Of a stretch of 64,000 bases of DNA, positions 7,320 through 16,900 are shown piece by piece. The stretch covers positions 62,001-126,000 of the forward strand of contig CAVTTJ010000007.1 in assembly GCA_963737575.1 (NCBI GenBank), written 5' to 3'. The notes under the pieces were generated by a model. That model searched no databases, was not told the origin of the DNA, and saw only the letters and a list, made by a program, of their open reading frames with translations. A program made the translations under genes and the position numbers. This DNA is from VRUE01 sp963737575. Lineage in GTDB: Bacteria; Actinomycetota; Thermoleophilia; Solirubrobacterales; 70-9. Position 1 is the first letter of the stretch, and each line of letters starts with the position of its first letter.

Positions 7320-8699
7320 TGGCCGACGTCGTCATGCCGCGGCTCTCGGACTCGATGGAGGAGGGGACGATCCTGCAGTGGATGAAGCAGGTCGGCGAGG
7401 AGGTCGCGGTCGGCGAGGAGCTGGTCGAAATCGAGACCGACAAGGCGAACATGGCGTATGAGAGCGACGTCGCGGGCACCCTGACCGAGATCCTCGCCCA
7501 GGAGGGGGAGACACTGCCGATCGGGAGTGTCATCGCGAAGGTTGGAGATTCGGATCGGGCCCCGGCCGCCGCCTCCGCGGGTCCTGTCGCCGCAGGGGAC
7601 CCCCCACCCCCTCCGGTAGCTAAAGCTTCCTCGGGGGCGGGCCCCCCTGCGACGCCACCCGCGGAACAGGCGGGGGAAACAACACCCGGAGCCCCAGCCC
7701 CACAGGCCAACGCCCCAGCCGCCGAAGCCCTCTCAGCCCGAGAAGACGATGGGCGGCCGAAAGCGTCGCCGCTCGCCCGCAGGCTGGCGAAAGAGCGCGG
7801 CGTCGAGATGTGCGCAATCGAGGGCTCGGGCCCGGCGGCCGGATCGTGAAGGCGGATGTGGAAGGGGCCTCTGCCTCCGCGGGTGGTGCCTGCAGGGGGG
7901 CCCGCCCCGAGGAAGCTCGGCTACCGGAGGGGGTGGGGGGTCCCCTGCGGCGACAGGACCCGCGGGCACAGAGGCTGGTCCCTCATTTCGAGGGTCCCGA
8001 GACCGCCAAGGGCCAGGTCGCCTCGAGGATCTTTCAAAGCTCCAGGCCACGGTCGCGCGGCGTATGGCCGAGTCGAAGGCCACAGCGCCACACTTCTACC
8101 TGCAGGCCGAGGTCGACATGAGCCGGGCGGTCGAGGCGAGGTCGCTGTTGAAATCGGCGGCGCGGGAGGGCGAGGTCGTGCCCTCGTTCAACGACATGGT
8201 CGTGAAGGGGTGCGCGCTCGCCCTCCGCGAGCACCCGCGGGCAAACGGCGCCTACCGCGACGGCCGCTTCGAGCTCTACTCGCGGGTCAACGTCGGGATC
8301 GCAGTCGCCGCCCGCGACTCGCTCGTCGTGCCGACCGTGTTCGACGCCGACCGCAAGGGGCTGCGCGAGATCGCCTCCGACTCGCGCGCGCTCGCCGAGC
8401 GCGTCCGCGACGGCTCGATCACCCCGCCCGAGCTCTCGGGTGCGACCTTCACCGTCTCGAACCTGGGGATGTTCGGGATCGACAGCTTCTCGGCGGTGAT
8501 CAACCCGCCGCAGGCGGCGATCCTCGCGGTCGGCGCGATCGCCGAGCGGGCGGTCGTCCGCGGTGGCGAGGTCGGGGCCGCGCACCTGATGTCGGTCAAC
8601 CTCGCCTGCGACCACCGCATCCTCTACGGCGCCGAGGGAGCACAGTTCCTCGCCCGGGTACGGACGCTGCTGGAAGAGCCGCTACTGCTCGCCCTCTGA
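7319..8699 (+). CDS. pdhC: Dihydrolipoamide acyltransferase E2, two frame breaks
   Basis: Core acyltransferase of the complex. A lipoyl domain (about 1-77, lipoyl-lysine in IETDKANM) and an Ala/Pro linker come first. The E3-binding domain (ASPLARRLAKERGVEM then GSGPGGRIVKADVE) follows, then a second linker, then the catalytic domain (LSKLQATVARRMAES to the end). The frame is lost near 7830-7837 and again near 8018-8024, each consistent with one missing base. The catalytic signature reads DHRILYGA where many E2s have DHRxxDG. Each linker contains one copy of a 91-bp repeat. As the apparent only E2 here, real inactivation seems less likely than sequence error. Confidence 0.87.
7574..7665 (+). 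repeat. 91-bp repeat element, copy 1, with 9-bp terminal inverted repeats
   Basis: Starts TCCGCGGGT and ends ACCCGCGGA, a perfect 9-bp terminal inverted repeat. The interior is nearly identical to the reverse complement of 7876-7966, with an uninterrupted run of about 45 identical bases. It lies in the first linker of E2, where it is read through as Ala/Pro-rich residues (AGPVAAGDPPPPPVAKAS). No third copy was noticed in the window. Confidence 0.85.
7876..7966 (-). repeat. 91-bp repeat element, copy 2, opposite orientation
   Basis: On the plus strand it begins TCCGCGGGT and ends ACCCGCGGG. Its reverse complement matches copy 1 over the whole length with a few substitutions and 1-2 nt gaps. 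It sits in the second E2 linker, between the E3-binding and catalytic domains, and is read in the other orientation, giving a different Gly/Arg-rich peptide. Orientation is given relative to copy 1. Confidence 0.85.
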
Positions 8700-8978
8700 G
8701 CCGCTGCGGCGAAGGCCGTCCAGGCATGGGCCCGATTACCGCGATTGCCACCACAAGCGCGAGAATCGGACTCAGCGTCGCCATTCCCCCCGCAACGGAG
8801 GCGAGAGGAAGCGCACCCGACAGCAGGTCGACGGTGGCATGAGGCCGTTGTCGAGTCAGGGTTGACCCCGGGGCGCAGGTCGAGATCGGGGACGTTCCAC
8901 ACTCGCCGGATCGACCAGACGAAGTCGGGACTTGGATGGGCGCGACTCTCCGCGCGCGCCTCTCGGAATGCGGCGGGC
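8700..8978. other. Intergenic stretch between E2 and convergent membrane-protein gene
   Basis: 279 bases with no convincing gene. A minus-strand frame contains one hydrophobic stretch (TLSPILALVVAIAVIGPM) that could be a remnant or a very small membrane protein, but it has no clear start or Shine-Dalgarno. No clear terminator hairpin with a T-run was seen. Confidence 0.4.
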
Positions 8979-10604
8979 TCAGCAGGTCTTGCGGGCGCCG
9001 GTGACGGCGTCCCAGGCGCGCGCGAGCGAGAAATCTGCGCCGACGTGGAACAGTCCGGCGCTTTCGGCGCGGGCGACGGTCCACTCGCCGCGACGCAGGA
9101 GGCAGCCGTCCCCGCGGCCGATCGACCAGTACGGGGTGAAGTTGACGCGGACCAGGAACTCGCCCGGGCGGGTCACGTCGAGGGTGAATCCCTGTCGCCC
9201 GACCTGGAGGACGCGTGCGGCCGCATTTCCCTCCGGCTGGACAAGGGGAGCGTGGTCGAGGACGGTGTAGACGCGCCAGTGCGGGCTCTGCCAGCGTAGG
9301 CGCAGATATGGCGGTTCGCTCAGGATCAGGCGCCGCTCGGCGACCGAGGAGTAGTCGAGCGGGGCGTCGGGGACGGCGACGAACCGGACCGCGTTGTCGT
9401 GCAGCCAGGAGCGGTATGAGGCGCTGCCCAGATGGCCTTCGTTGTCATAGAAGATGTCGTCCCTGGTGGTGTCGATCTGGCGCAGCCAGCCGCGCGCGAG
9501 TTCGACCTCCGGCGAGAGGTAGGCCGACTCCCAGTGGTTGGCGGTCGGCGGAACCTCGACCCTCGCTCCCTGGCCTCCGTTCGCCTCCAGCCAGTCGGCG
9601 ACAGGTTCAAAGTAGGCGGCCTGGGTCGATGGGTCGCCGACGCTGCGGGCGATCTGGGTGACGCTCGCGTTCAGCTGCCAGTAGAGGCTGCCCGCGAGGA
9701 AGAGGGCGACGAACCAGATCGGGGCCCTGGGCCGGCGCGCGAGGAGGACGGCCGCCAGGACCGGGCCGCCGAAGAGGGCGCCGAGGCGGACCGCGTTCCC
9801 CCCCATCGCGTTGGGGACCAGCCAGACCGCGGTCGCCGCCAGCGTGTACGCGATCAGGACCTGGCGCAGCTCGCGCTCCTCGCTGCCAAGGTGGCGGGTG
9901 AGGAACAGGGCGGAGCCGCACCAGAGCGGGATCGCGAGGTAGGAGGAGAGGACGAACGGGAACTGACCCGCCCCGGGAAAGAGAAGGTTGGGGATGAGGA
10001 CAAGGCCGAACGCGACGCAGGCGACCTGGACGCCGTGGACGCTGCCCGCGGCGAACCGGCGCGGTGGCAGTTCGACCGAGCCGGCGATGAGGATGCCGGC
10101 GAGGAAAACCGCCGCGACCGGGCTCGAGAGCGCGCACCCGGCGGCAAGGGCGAGGGCGAGGGCGGGGCGCTCGCGCTGGAGGGCGCGCAGGGTCGCGAGC
10201 CCGAAGACGACGCCGAGCGCGAAGGTGAGCTGGCCGTCGGCGAGGAGGGTGACGACGCCGGCCGCGAACCAGAGAGTCGCGGGCCGGGCCGCGTCCCCCC
10301 AGCGGACGCGGACGAGGCGGTCGAACAGGTAGGCGGAGGCGATCACCGCCAGCACCCCGACCGTGCGCGGGCCTAGCAGCGCCGCCAACGGCGGGAACAG
10401 GACGCTGTAGGTGAGGGTGTAGTGGCCGCCGTACCAGGTGCCGTTCCAGATCCCGAGGCCGCCCTCTTGGAACAGCTCGGTCCGGAATACCTGGGCCGCG
10501 AGGTCGCCGACCTGCGGGTTCCAAGCGAGCATCGCCAGGGCGAGCGCCGAGCTCAGCGCGACGGCCGGGAGCCAGTCAGGTCTGAGGAGTTTGGGCTGGT
10601 GCAT
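8979..10604 (-). CDS. Multi-pass membrane protein, GT-C-like topology, function unknown
   Basis: 541 residues. About nine to ten hydrophobic segments fill residues 10-330, followed by a soluble C-terminal domain of about 210 residues that begins near ARSVGDPSTQAAY. The layout (early loop with WNGTWYGGHY, many helices, extracytoplasmic tail) recalls GT-C glycosyltransferases and polysaccharide-related membrane proteins, but no diagnostic motif is certain. ATG at 10604. It is transcribed away from lipB, with only 49 bp between the two starts. Function is not assigned. Confidence 0.78.
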   Translation of the reverse strand: MHQPKLLRPDWLPAVALSSALALAMLAWNPQVGDLAAQVFRTELFQEGGLGIWNGTWYGGHYTLTYSVLFPPLAALLGPRTVGVLAVIASAYLFDRLVRVRWGDAARPATLWFAAGVVTLLADGQLTFALGVVFGLATLRALQRERPALALALAAGCALSSPVAAVFLAGILIAGSVELPPRRFAAGSVHGVQVACVAFGLVLIPNLLFPGAGQFPFVLSSYLAIPLWCGSALFLTRHLGSEERELRQVLIAYTLAATAVWLVPNAMGGNAVRLGALFGGPVLAAVLLARRPRAPIWFVALFLAGSLYWQLNASVTQIARSVGDPSTQAAYFEPVADWLEANGGQGARVEVPPTANHWESAYLSPEVELARGWLRQIDTTRDDIFYDNEGHLGSASYRSWLHDNAVRFVAVPDAPLDYSSVAERRLILSEPPYLRLRWQSPHWRVYTVLDHAPLVQPEGNAAARVLQVGRQGFTLDVTRPGEFLVRVNFTPYWSIGRGDGCLLRRGEWTVARAESAGLFHVGADFSLARAWDAVTGARKTC

Positions 10605-10653
10605 GTTCAGGGGAAGGGGGGAGTTCGAACTGCGGCCTGCAACGATTTCAAGT

Positions 10654-11388
10654 GTGAGGGATGAAATCCTGGTCGTGCAGTGCGGTCTTGTCCGCTACGA
10701 GGAGGCGGCGGTCGCCCAGCGGTGGCTGCTGGAGGCGCGCCAAGAGGGGGAGCTGGCCGACGTCCTGCTGCTGCTCGAACATCCTCCCACGTACACCCGC
10801 GGCCGGCGCTCCGGCCCCGATGAGCTGCCGATGGCGCCCGAGTGGTACGAGGCGCAGGGAATCGAGGTCCACGACACCGACCGCGGTGGGCGGGTCACCT
10901 ACCACGGCCCCGGCCAACTCGTCGCCTACCCGATCGTCTCGCTCAAACCCTACGACGACGACGTCCACGAGTACGTGCGGCGGCTCGAGCGGGTCGCGAT
11001 CGGCGCGCTCTGGGAGCACGGGGTCGAGACCCGGACGATCGAGGGCCTGACCGGTATCTGGACCGAGGGGAGCGCCCCCGGCGAGGCCGGCGGCCCGGGC
11101 GAGGCGCGCAAGATCGGCTCGATCGGAGTCCACGTCAGCCGCGGGGTGACGACCCACGGGCTGGCGGTCAACGTCAACAACGACCTGCAGCCCTTCGAGT
11201 GGATCGTGCCGTGCGGAATCGAGGGCTGCAGGGTCACATCGCTCGGCCGCGAGCTCGGCGCTGAGCAGGACGTCGCCGCCTTCTCGAATTCGGTCGTGGC
11301 CCATTTCGCCGAGGTCTTCGAGCGCGAGCCGGTTGCGACCGAGCCGGCGGCACTCGGGCTCGACAGCGCTAGGCTCGGAATTACATGA
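10654..11388 (+). CDS. lipB: Lipoyl(octanoyl) transferase LipB
   Basis: Transfers octanoate from acyl carrier protein to lipoyl domains. Signatures are LLLEHPPTYTRGRR, GGRVTYHGPGQLVAYPI, RKIGSIGVHVSRGVTTHGLAVNV and PCGIEGCRVTSL, with the catalytic Cys/Lys region intact. The GTG at 10654 gives VRDEILVVQCG, the usual N-terminus (244 residues). The frame runs open upstream but is not conserved there. It overlaps lipA by ATGA. It serves the E2 encoded 2 kb upstream. Confidence 0.93.
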   Translation: MRDEILVVQCGLVRYEEAAVAQRWLLEARQEGELADVLLLLEHPPTYTRGRRSGPDELPMAPEWYEAQGIEVHDTDRGGRVTYHGPGQLVAYPIVSLKPYDDDVHEYVRRLERVAIGALWEHGVETRTIEGLTGIWTEGSAPGEAGGPGEARKIGSIGVHVSRGVTTHGLAVNVNNDLQPFEWIVPCGIEGCRVTSLGRELGAEQDVAAFSNSVVAHFAEVFEREPVATEPAALGLDSARLGIT

Positions 11389-12353
11389 GCGAGACGGCCA
11401 CAGACGCTGCAGAGCGGGTCCACGTCACCCGCTCGCGGGCCAAGCCCGGGGGCACCGCGGAGGCCGAGGGCGCGGTCCCGTTCAGGCGTGCCCGCAAGCC
11501 GCCCTGGCTGAAGGTGCCGGCGCCCGGCGGCCCCACGTACCGGCGGCTGAAGGCCGAGATCGGCGGCGAAGGGCTGCACACCGTCTGCGAGGAGGCGAAC
11601 TGTCCGAACGTCGGCGAGTGCTGGGAGCGCGGCACCGCGACCTTCATGATCCTCGGCGACGTCTGCACCCGGCGCTGCGGGTTCTGCAACGTCAAGACAG
11701 GAGTCCCGACCTGGAACGACGCGCTCGAGCCGCTCCGCGTCGCCAACCAGGTCAAGCGGATGGGGCTGCGGCATGCGGTCGTCACCTCGGTCGATCGCGA
11801 CGACCTGCCCGACTACGGAGCGGGCGCCTTCGTCGCGACGATCCGGTCGATCCGGATGCAGGCCCCGGGCTGCAGGGTCGAGGTCCTGACGCCCGACTTC
11901 CGCGGCCAGGAGATGCCGCTGGCGAAGGTGATCCACGAGCGGCCCGACGTCTTCAACCACAACGTCGAGACGGTGCCGCGGCTCTACCCGAGGGCCCGCC
12001 GGGGCTCCCAATTCATGCGCTCGGCTCGCGTCCTGCGATTGGCGAAGGAGATGGGCGGCCCCGAGGTCGTGACGAAGTCGGGGCTGATGGTCGGCCTCGG
12101 CGAGTCATTCGAGGAGATGGTCGAGGCGTTCGGGATCCTCCGCGCGCACGGCGTCCAGGTCCTGACCATCGGCCAGTACCTGCGCCCGACCGAGAACCAC
12201 CTCCCGGTCGACCGCTACTGGCATCCCGATGAGTTCGCGGCGCTGGAGAGGGCGGCCTACGACCTGGGTTTCGAGTCGGTGGCGTCCGGGCCGCTGGTCC
12301 GCAGCTCCTACCATGCCGACCAGAACCTGCCCGAGCGCGCTGCCGCCGGGTAA
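11385..12353 (+). CDS. lipA: Lipoyl synthase LipA
   Basis: Radical-SAM enzyme inserting two sulfurs into octanoyl-lipoyl domains. The auxiliary cluster motif CEEANCPNVGEC and the radical-SAM motif CTRRCGFC are both complete. GLMVGLGES, TIGQYLRPT and the C-terminal LVRSSYHA follow. 322 residues. ATG at 11385 overlaps the lipB stop. A TAGGCT hexamer lies at 11370-11375, inside the end of lipB, and could provide an internal promoter. Confidence 0.95.
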   Translation: MSETATDAAERVHVTRSRAKPGGTAEAEGAVPFRRARKPPWLKVPAPGGPTYRRLKAEIGGEGLHTVCEEANCPNVGECWERGTATFMILGDVCTRRCGFCNVKTGVPTWNDALEPLRVANQVKRMGLRHAVVTSVDRDDLPDYGAGAFVATIRSIRMQAPGCRVEVLTPDFRGQEMPLAKVIHERPDVFNHNVETVPRLYPRARRGSQFMRSARVLRLAKEMGGPEVVTKSGLMVGLGESFEEMVEAFGILRAHGVQVLTIGQYLRPTENHLPVDRYWHPDEFAALERAAYDLGFESVASGPLVRSSYHADQNLPERAAAG

Positions 12354-12379
12354 GCGGCAGTTGGCGCGCGCGCCGCGCC

Positions 12380-12385
12380 TAAAAT
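12380..12385 (+). promoter_or_regulatory. -10 element of tRNA-Ala(TGC)
   Basis: TAAAAT ends ten bases before the mature 5' end of the tRNA, a normal position for a stable-RNA -10 box. Upstream is GC-rich and no clear -35 stands out. Confidence 0.5.
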
Positions 12386-12394
12386 GAGTCGGAA

Positions 12395-12467
12395 GGGGCC
12401 ATAGCTCAGCTGGAAGAGCGTTCGGTTTGCATCCGAAAGGTCGCGGGTTCGAATCCCGCTGGCTCCA
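12395..12467 (+). tRNA. tRNA-Ala, anticodon TGC
   Basis: 73 nt cloverleaf. Acceptor GGGGCCA pairs with TGGCTCC, the D-arm is GCTCAGCTGGAAGAGC, the anticodon arm TTCGG-TTTGCAT-CCGAA has TGC at the anticodon, and the T-arm contains GGTTCGAATCC. The discriminator base is A. CCA is not encoded; the sequence continues TCCCC. A nuclease-like gene on the other strand begins to read only 10 nt beyond its 3' end. Confidence 0.95.
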
Positions 12468-12477
12468 TCCCCCTAGA

Positions 12478-12865
12478 TCAGCTTTTCAGGGAGGGCACCT
12501 TGTACTCGCATGCGTTCCGAATCCCAATCCGCTGGCCATTCCTCGCCGGGGCCAGTCGGAGGGTCAGGTGGCTTCGGCCGGCGCCAAGCTCGTCGGCGGG
12601 CAGGTAGTAGCAACTGGCAGAGGTACTGTCGTAGACCGCGATCCAGTCGATCGTCGCCGACGTGTATTTCTTGGTCCGGCGTACCTTCCCCATTTGTAAG
12701 GGAATGTGACCGGCACCTCACGCAGATCGCCTTCCCGTCGGACTCCGTGTATTTGACCTGAATTCGATGGAGATTTCCGTTGAAGTCCGCGATCAGGTCG
12801 TAGTCGCAGTCCTCTCCGAACGGGAATGACAAGCGGCAGCCGCGAGCCATCAGGTCCGCTGCCAT
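12478..12865 (-). pseudogene. PD-(D/E)XK endonuclease-like gene, frame-broken, next to tRNA
   Basis: Resembles the small PD-(D/E)XK nuclease family that includes the group I intron enzyme I-Ssp6803I. The N-terminal half reads MAADLMARGCRLSFPFGEDC, YDLIADFNG and RIQVKYT, in which the Asp and the Gln-x-Lys fit that family's active site. The frame breaks at the C-run 12688-12691 (one extra base). The second half continues in another frame as KYTSATIDWIAVYD, CYYLPADEL and LRLAPARNGQ to a stop at 12478. Conserved-looking codons KGDLAELK precede the first ATG (to about 12889), but no start codon is clear there. It ends 10 nt from the tRNA-Ala 3' end. Confidence 0.68.
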
Positions 12866-12981
12866 CTTGAGCTCAGCCAGATCGCCTTTTCGCTTGAGTG
12901 GCGCGATCGCCCAATCGTAGATCGGCCAGATCGACGCATTGCCCGCAGAATGTGCCGAATCCGTAACGGCAGCGGCGAACT

Positions 12982-13767
12982 CTAGTCGTCGAAGTCGAAG
13001 TCCTTCGGCGGCTTCTGCTCGAACCAGAGCTCGTCGTCCTCGGGGCTCTGCTCGAGGAACTCCGGCGTCTCCTCGAGGACGTCCTCGTCCTCGGACCCGG
13101 CCGCCGGGGCCTCGGTCGCGGGCTGCTCGTCCTCCTCCTCCGCCTCCGGGGCGACCTCCTCCGCCTCCCCGGCGATCTCCTCCTCCTCAACCTCGGCCTC
13201 CTCGGAGTCGAGCGGGGCTTCGAGCGCCTGGTCGAGCTCGTCGGAAAGGCGCTTCTCGTCCCAGAAGTCCTCGTCCTCCTCGTCCTCCTCGAGGTCGACG
13301 ACATCGGCCTCCGCCTCGGCCTGGTCCTCCTCGGCGAGTTCCTCCTCGACATCGTGCATCTCGGTCGGCTGCTCGGCGATCACCTCTCGCTCCTCAGTGG
13401 TCGGCCCCGACGGGGTCGGCTCGGGGATCTCGTGTTCGGTCGCGGATGGCTCCTCGTCGGACTCCTCCGCGGGCGGAGCCTCCCGCGCGGACTCGGGCGC
13501 GGGCGGAACCTCCGGCGCCTCCTGAAGGTCGGCGATCCGCGCCGAGGCCTCGCTCCGCGCGCTCGGGGCGTCCGTCACCTCCCCGGTGGCATCGGGCTGG
13601 GCCATGAACTCGGTCGGGGCCTCGGCGAGACCGTCGGACGGCTCCTCGCCGGGGCGGCCGGGCGCGCCGAACGCCTCGTCCTCGAGTTGTTGCAGCTCCG
13701 ACTGGTCGGCGCCGTGCTGGCGCTTCAGCTCCAGATGCTCGCGAATTGCCTCGTCGAGAATGCCCAT
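12982..13767 (-). CDS. Acidic, largely disordered protein
   Basis: 261 residues with a short helical head (MGILDEAIREHLELKRQHGA), then a long Glu/Asp/Pro/Ala-rich region with no predicted fold, ending in LWFEQKPPKDFDFDD. The ordered head and conserved-looking tail around a low-complexity middle suggest a real gene rather than a GC-rich artefact. No function is recognised. It lies alone between two tRNA genes on the opposite strand. Confidence 0.75.
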   Translation of the reverse strand: MGILDEAIREHLELKRQHGADQSELQQLEDEAFGAPGRPGEEPSDGLAEAPTEFMAQPDATGEVTDAPSARSEASARIADLQEAPEVPPAPESAREAPPAEESDEEPSATEHEIPEPTPSGPTTEEREVIAEQPTEMHDVEEELAEEDQAEAEADVVDLEEDEEDEDFWDEKRLSDELDQALEAPLDSEEAEVEEEEIAGEAEEVAPEAEEEDEQPATEAPAAGSEDEDVLEETPEFLEQSPEDDELWFEQKPPKDFDFDD

Positions 13768-13849
13768 GCTGACTCCGGGAAGCTAAACACTATGGGGTTA
13801 TCCTTGCCGGTGCGAGGGCATTGGGACGATCCTCCCAACCTCCAATCGC

Positions 13850-13922
13850 GGGGCTATAGCTCAGTTGGAAGAGCGCCTGGATCGCACCCAGGAGGTCGCC
13901 GGTTCGAGTCCGGCTAGCTCCA
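13850..13922 (+). tRNA. tRNA-Ala, anticodon CGC
   Basis: 73 nt. Acceptor GGGGCTA pairs with TAGCTCC, the D-arm is GCTCAGTTGGAAGAGC, the anticodon arm CCTGG-ATCGCAC-CCAGG has anticodon CGC, and the T-arm contains GGTTCGAGTCC. The discriminator base is A and CCA is not encoded. A second alanine tRNA within 1.5 kb of the first; their acceptor and D-arms are nearly identical. Confidence 0.95.
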
Positions 13923-13956
13923 CTGCTGGACGCCCTGGCAAATGGGGCCAGCCCGG

Positions 13957-16900
13957 TCAGGGGCTCGCCGGCAGGACCTCGACGATCGCCAAGTCCCAGC
14001 GATCGGCGGTCGGGGCGGTGTCGCTGATCGGGACCGTCGTCCCGAGCACCGGAGTCGGCGAGGTCTGGCGCTGCGTCCAGAAGGTGTCGCCGCTCGGGCT
14101 GAGGAACTGATCGATGAGGGTCTGGCCCGGACCGATCGTGCGGGAGGCGGCTTTGTCCCAGTCCTCGCCGACGCCCCAGACCCAGCCGCCGGCGCGGGTC
14201 GTGGCCAGCGAGACCGAGGGAGCGCCCGATGCTGCCGAGCCGGAGTTGACCGCACCGCTCGCGGCGGTGTCGGCGCCGATGAACGCGGCGACGGTGATCG
14301 CCCCCTGGTAGCTCCCAGAGGCGCGGGTGGCGGTGATCGTTTTGCTCGGTGATCGCAGTCGGGGCGACGGCCTGCCAGATCTCGGCCGTGCCCGCCTGGG
14401 CGTTGGCGCGGCGCCGCAGCGTCCAGGTCAGACCGGCGCCGGTGACGCTGCTGATCGATTGCGAGGAGGCGGCATTGGGGCCGTCGGAGCCGATGAAGGC
14501 GAGCAGCAGCTCACCCGGTTTCGCCGTGGTCAGCGCCGGCGAGACGATCGTCGACGCCGGCGAGCTCTGGCGCGTCGTCACCGTCTTGTCGAGCGAGAGC
14601 GCCGGCGCCGAGTTCGTGGTGACGCTCAGGGGCGAGGAAGGTTCGCTTTCGTTTTTCGCCGCGTCGGTGGCGATGACCGTGTAGGTGTAGTTGGTCCCCG
14701 GGGCCAGCCCCGTGTCGGTGAAGCTGGTCGTCGCCGAAGTCCCCGCCTGCGACCCGTTGCGGAGGATCCGGTATCCGCTGACCCCGACGTTGTCGCTCGA
14801 CGCATTCCAGGTCAGGGACACGGAGGTGTCGGCGGGCGTCGCTTTGAGACCGGTCGGCGCGCTCGGCGGGGAGGAGTCGACCGTCACGATCGCCTGGGCC
14901 TGTTCGGAGGGAGGGCCGATGTTCCCGACGGCGTCTTCGGCGGTCACCTTGTAGTACCAGGTCCCGGCGGCCAGCCCGGTATCGGTGAAGGACGTCGTCG
15001 TCACCTGCCCGACCCGGTTGGCGACCGTGGGTGTGAACCCCGGCGTGCTCGAGCGGTGGACGTTGTAGCGGGCGACGCCGTTGTCGTCGGTCGCCGCTTT
15101 CCAGGTCAGCGAGGCGGTGCCGACTCCTCCGGTGGCGGTCAGGCTCGACGGCGCGGTCGGCGGCGAGGCGTCTTCATACGGAGCCGGGAAGCGGACGAAC
15201 GAGGCGACCGAGGGGACGCCCTGGTTGTTGACGATGAACAGCATGTAGTAGCCGGGCGGGACGTCGTTGCGATTGGAGGGCATGTCGACATTGAGGCCGC
15301 CGCCGGTCGCGGTGAAGTTGAGAGAGGTCGCGCGTGCGTTCTGGTCGAAGGCGTGGGTGACCGACCCGGTCCGGATCAACGACACCCTCGAGATCGACGC
15401 CGCGTCGGGAGTGCCGACGAATTCGGTGCTTGCCATAGCTGACCGTCGACGGCGCCGAGGCGATCGTCGGCCTGGTTCCCTTGAACAGGTACGGCGGCGA
15501 GAAGATCTGAGCGCTGCGCTGGTCGGTGACCCCCGGATCCCCGCCGCCACCCGCCACGTACACCCGCCCGTCCGGCAGGAGCACCGCGACCGAGTGGTAG
15601 AGGCGCGGGGCGCTCATCGGCGCGTAGGTCGTCCAGTTCCCCGACGAGGGATTCCAGTCTTCGGCCTGGAGCACGCCGTTGGAGTCGATGAATCCCGATT
15701 TGTCGGTGCCGCCGCCCGTCGCCAGCACCGACCCGTCCGGCAGGTTGGTGAGGTTGAGGAAGCTGCGCGCGAAGTTCATGTTGCTCGTCGGCTGCCAGGT
15801 GGCGCCGGGCGAGTTCATGTTCAGCGTGTAGGCGGTTTTGAGCGAGTTCCCGGAGAAGCCGTCATCGGCAGCCGACCCGGCCTTGATGAATTTGCCCGGC
15901 GCGTAGTTGGCGATGCTGCCGCCGTCGATGACGCGGCTGTCGATCGGCGACCACTGGTTCGTCGAGAGGTCCAGCACCTGGCTCTGGGTCGCGCCCTCCG
16001 AGGCCCCCAGCCACGCGACCCGGCCGTCCGGCAGCTGGTAGATGAACGGGTAGACGGGGATGTTGTTCGTCGCCGAGGTAAGGCTCTGCCAGGTGTTGGA
16101 GTCCGGGGAGTAGAGCTCGGGGACCTTGACGATGTCGCCGGCTTCTTTGTCGTCGCCGGACGTGACGAGCACCTTCCCGTCGGACAATGTCGTCCCGGTC
16201 GCGTACCAGCGGCGGTTCTTCATCGGCGCCAGTTCGCTCCAGCGTTCGGTATGCCAGTCGAAGGCGGTGATGTTGTTGACGCCGATGCCCCCGCTGGTCG
16301 AGGTGCCGCCGACGACGAGCACCCGGCCGTCGGCGAGGACGGCCTGGCCGGCGCAGAAGAGGTCCGCTTTGGCGTCGGGCACCTGCGTCGAGATGCCGGT
16401 CTGGGGATCGAAGACGTACTGCTGGCCGCCGGTCGAGAAGTCGCCCTGGAAGAGCAGGATCTTCCCCGTCGGCAGAAGGGCAGAGTGGATCGCGACCGCG
16501 GGCAGCGGCATCAACGGCCCCCACTGGCCGACCTGGGCCGGGCCGGATGCCGCATTTTCGACTTTGACCGTCACGCGGGCGAGGTGGCGTTGTTGCCGGC
16601 CCCGTCGCGCGCCCGCGCGGCGAGGGTGTGGTTGCCGTCGGCGACGGTCGTCGAGTCCCAGGTAGACGCCGTAGGGCGCCGACGTGTCCTCGGCGCCGAT
16701 CGGGCTTCCGTCGAGCAGGAACTGGACCCCGGCGACTCCGCCCGCGTCGCTTGCCGAGGCGGCCAGCGACACGCTCGTGCCCGAGATCGTTTCGCCTTCT
16801 TTCGGAGAGGTCATCGAGACGGTCGGCGGCGTCGTGTCCCCCGGCTGCGGCGTTGTCACCGTCACCGGTTCGGACGCTTCGGAGACGTTGCCCGCGGCGT

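Noticed and set aside
8745..8978. Small membrane protein in the E2-downstream gap
   Set aside because: Only one hydrophobic stretch, with no Shine-Dalgarno, -10 or credible start; kept as an unexplained gap.
13850..13957. tRNA-Ala(CGC) as an integration site for the large kelch gene
   Set aside because: No duplicated tRNA end, integrase or attachment repeat was found around the kelch gene.
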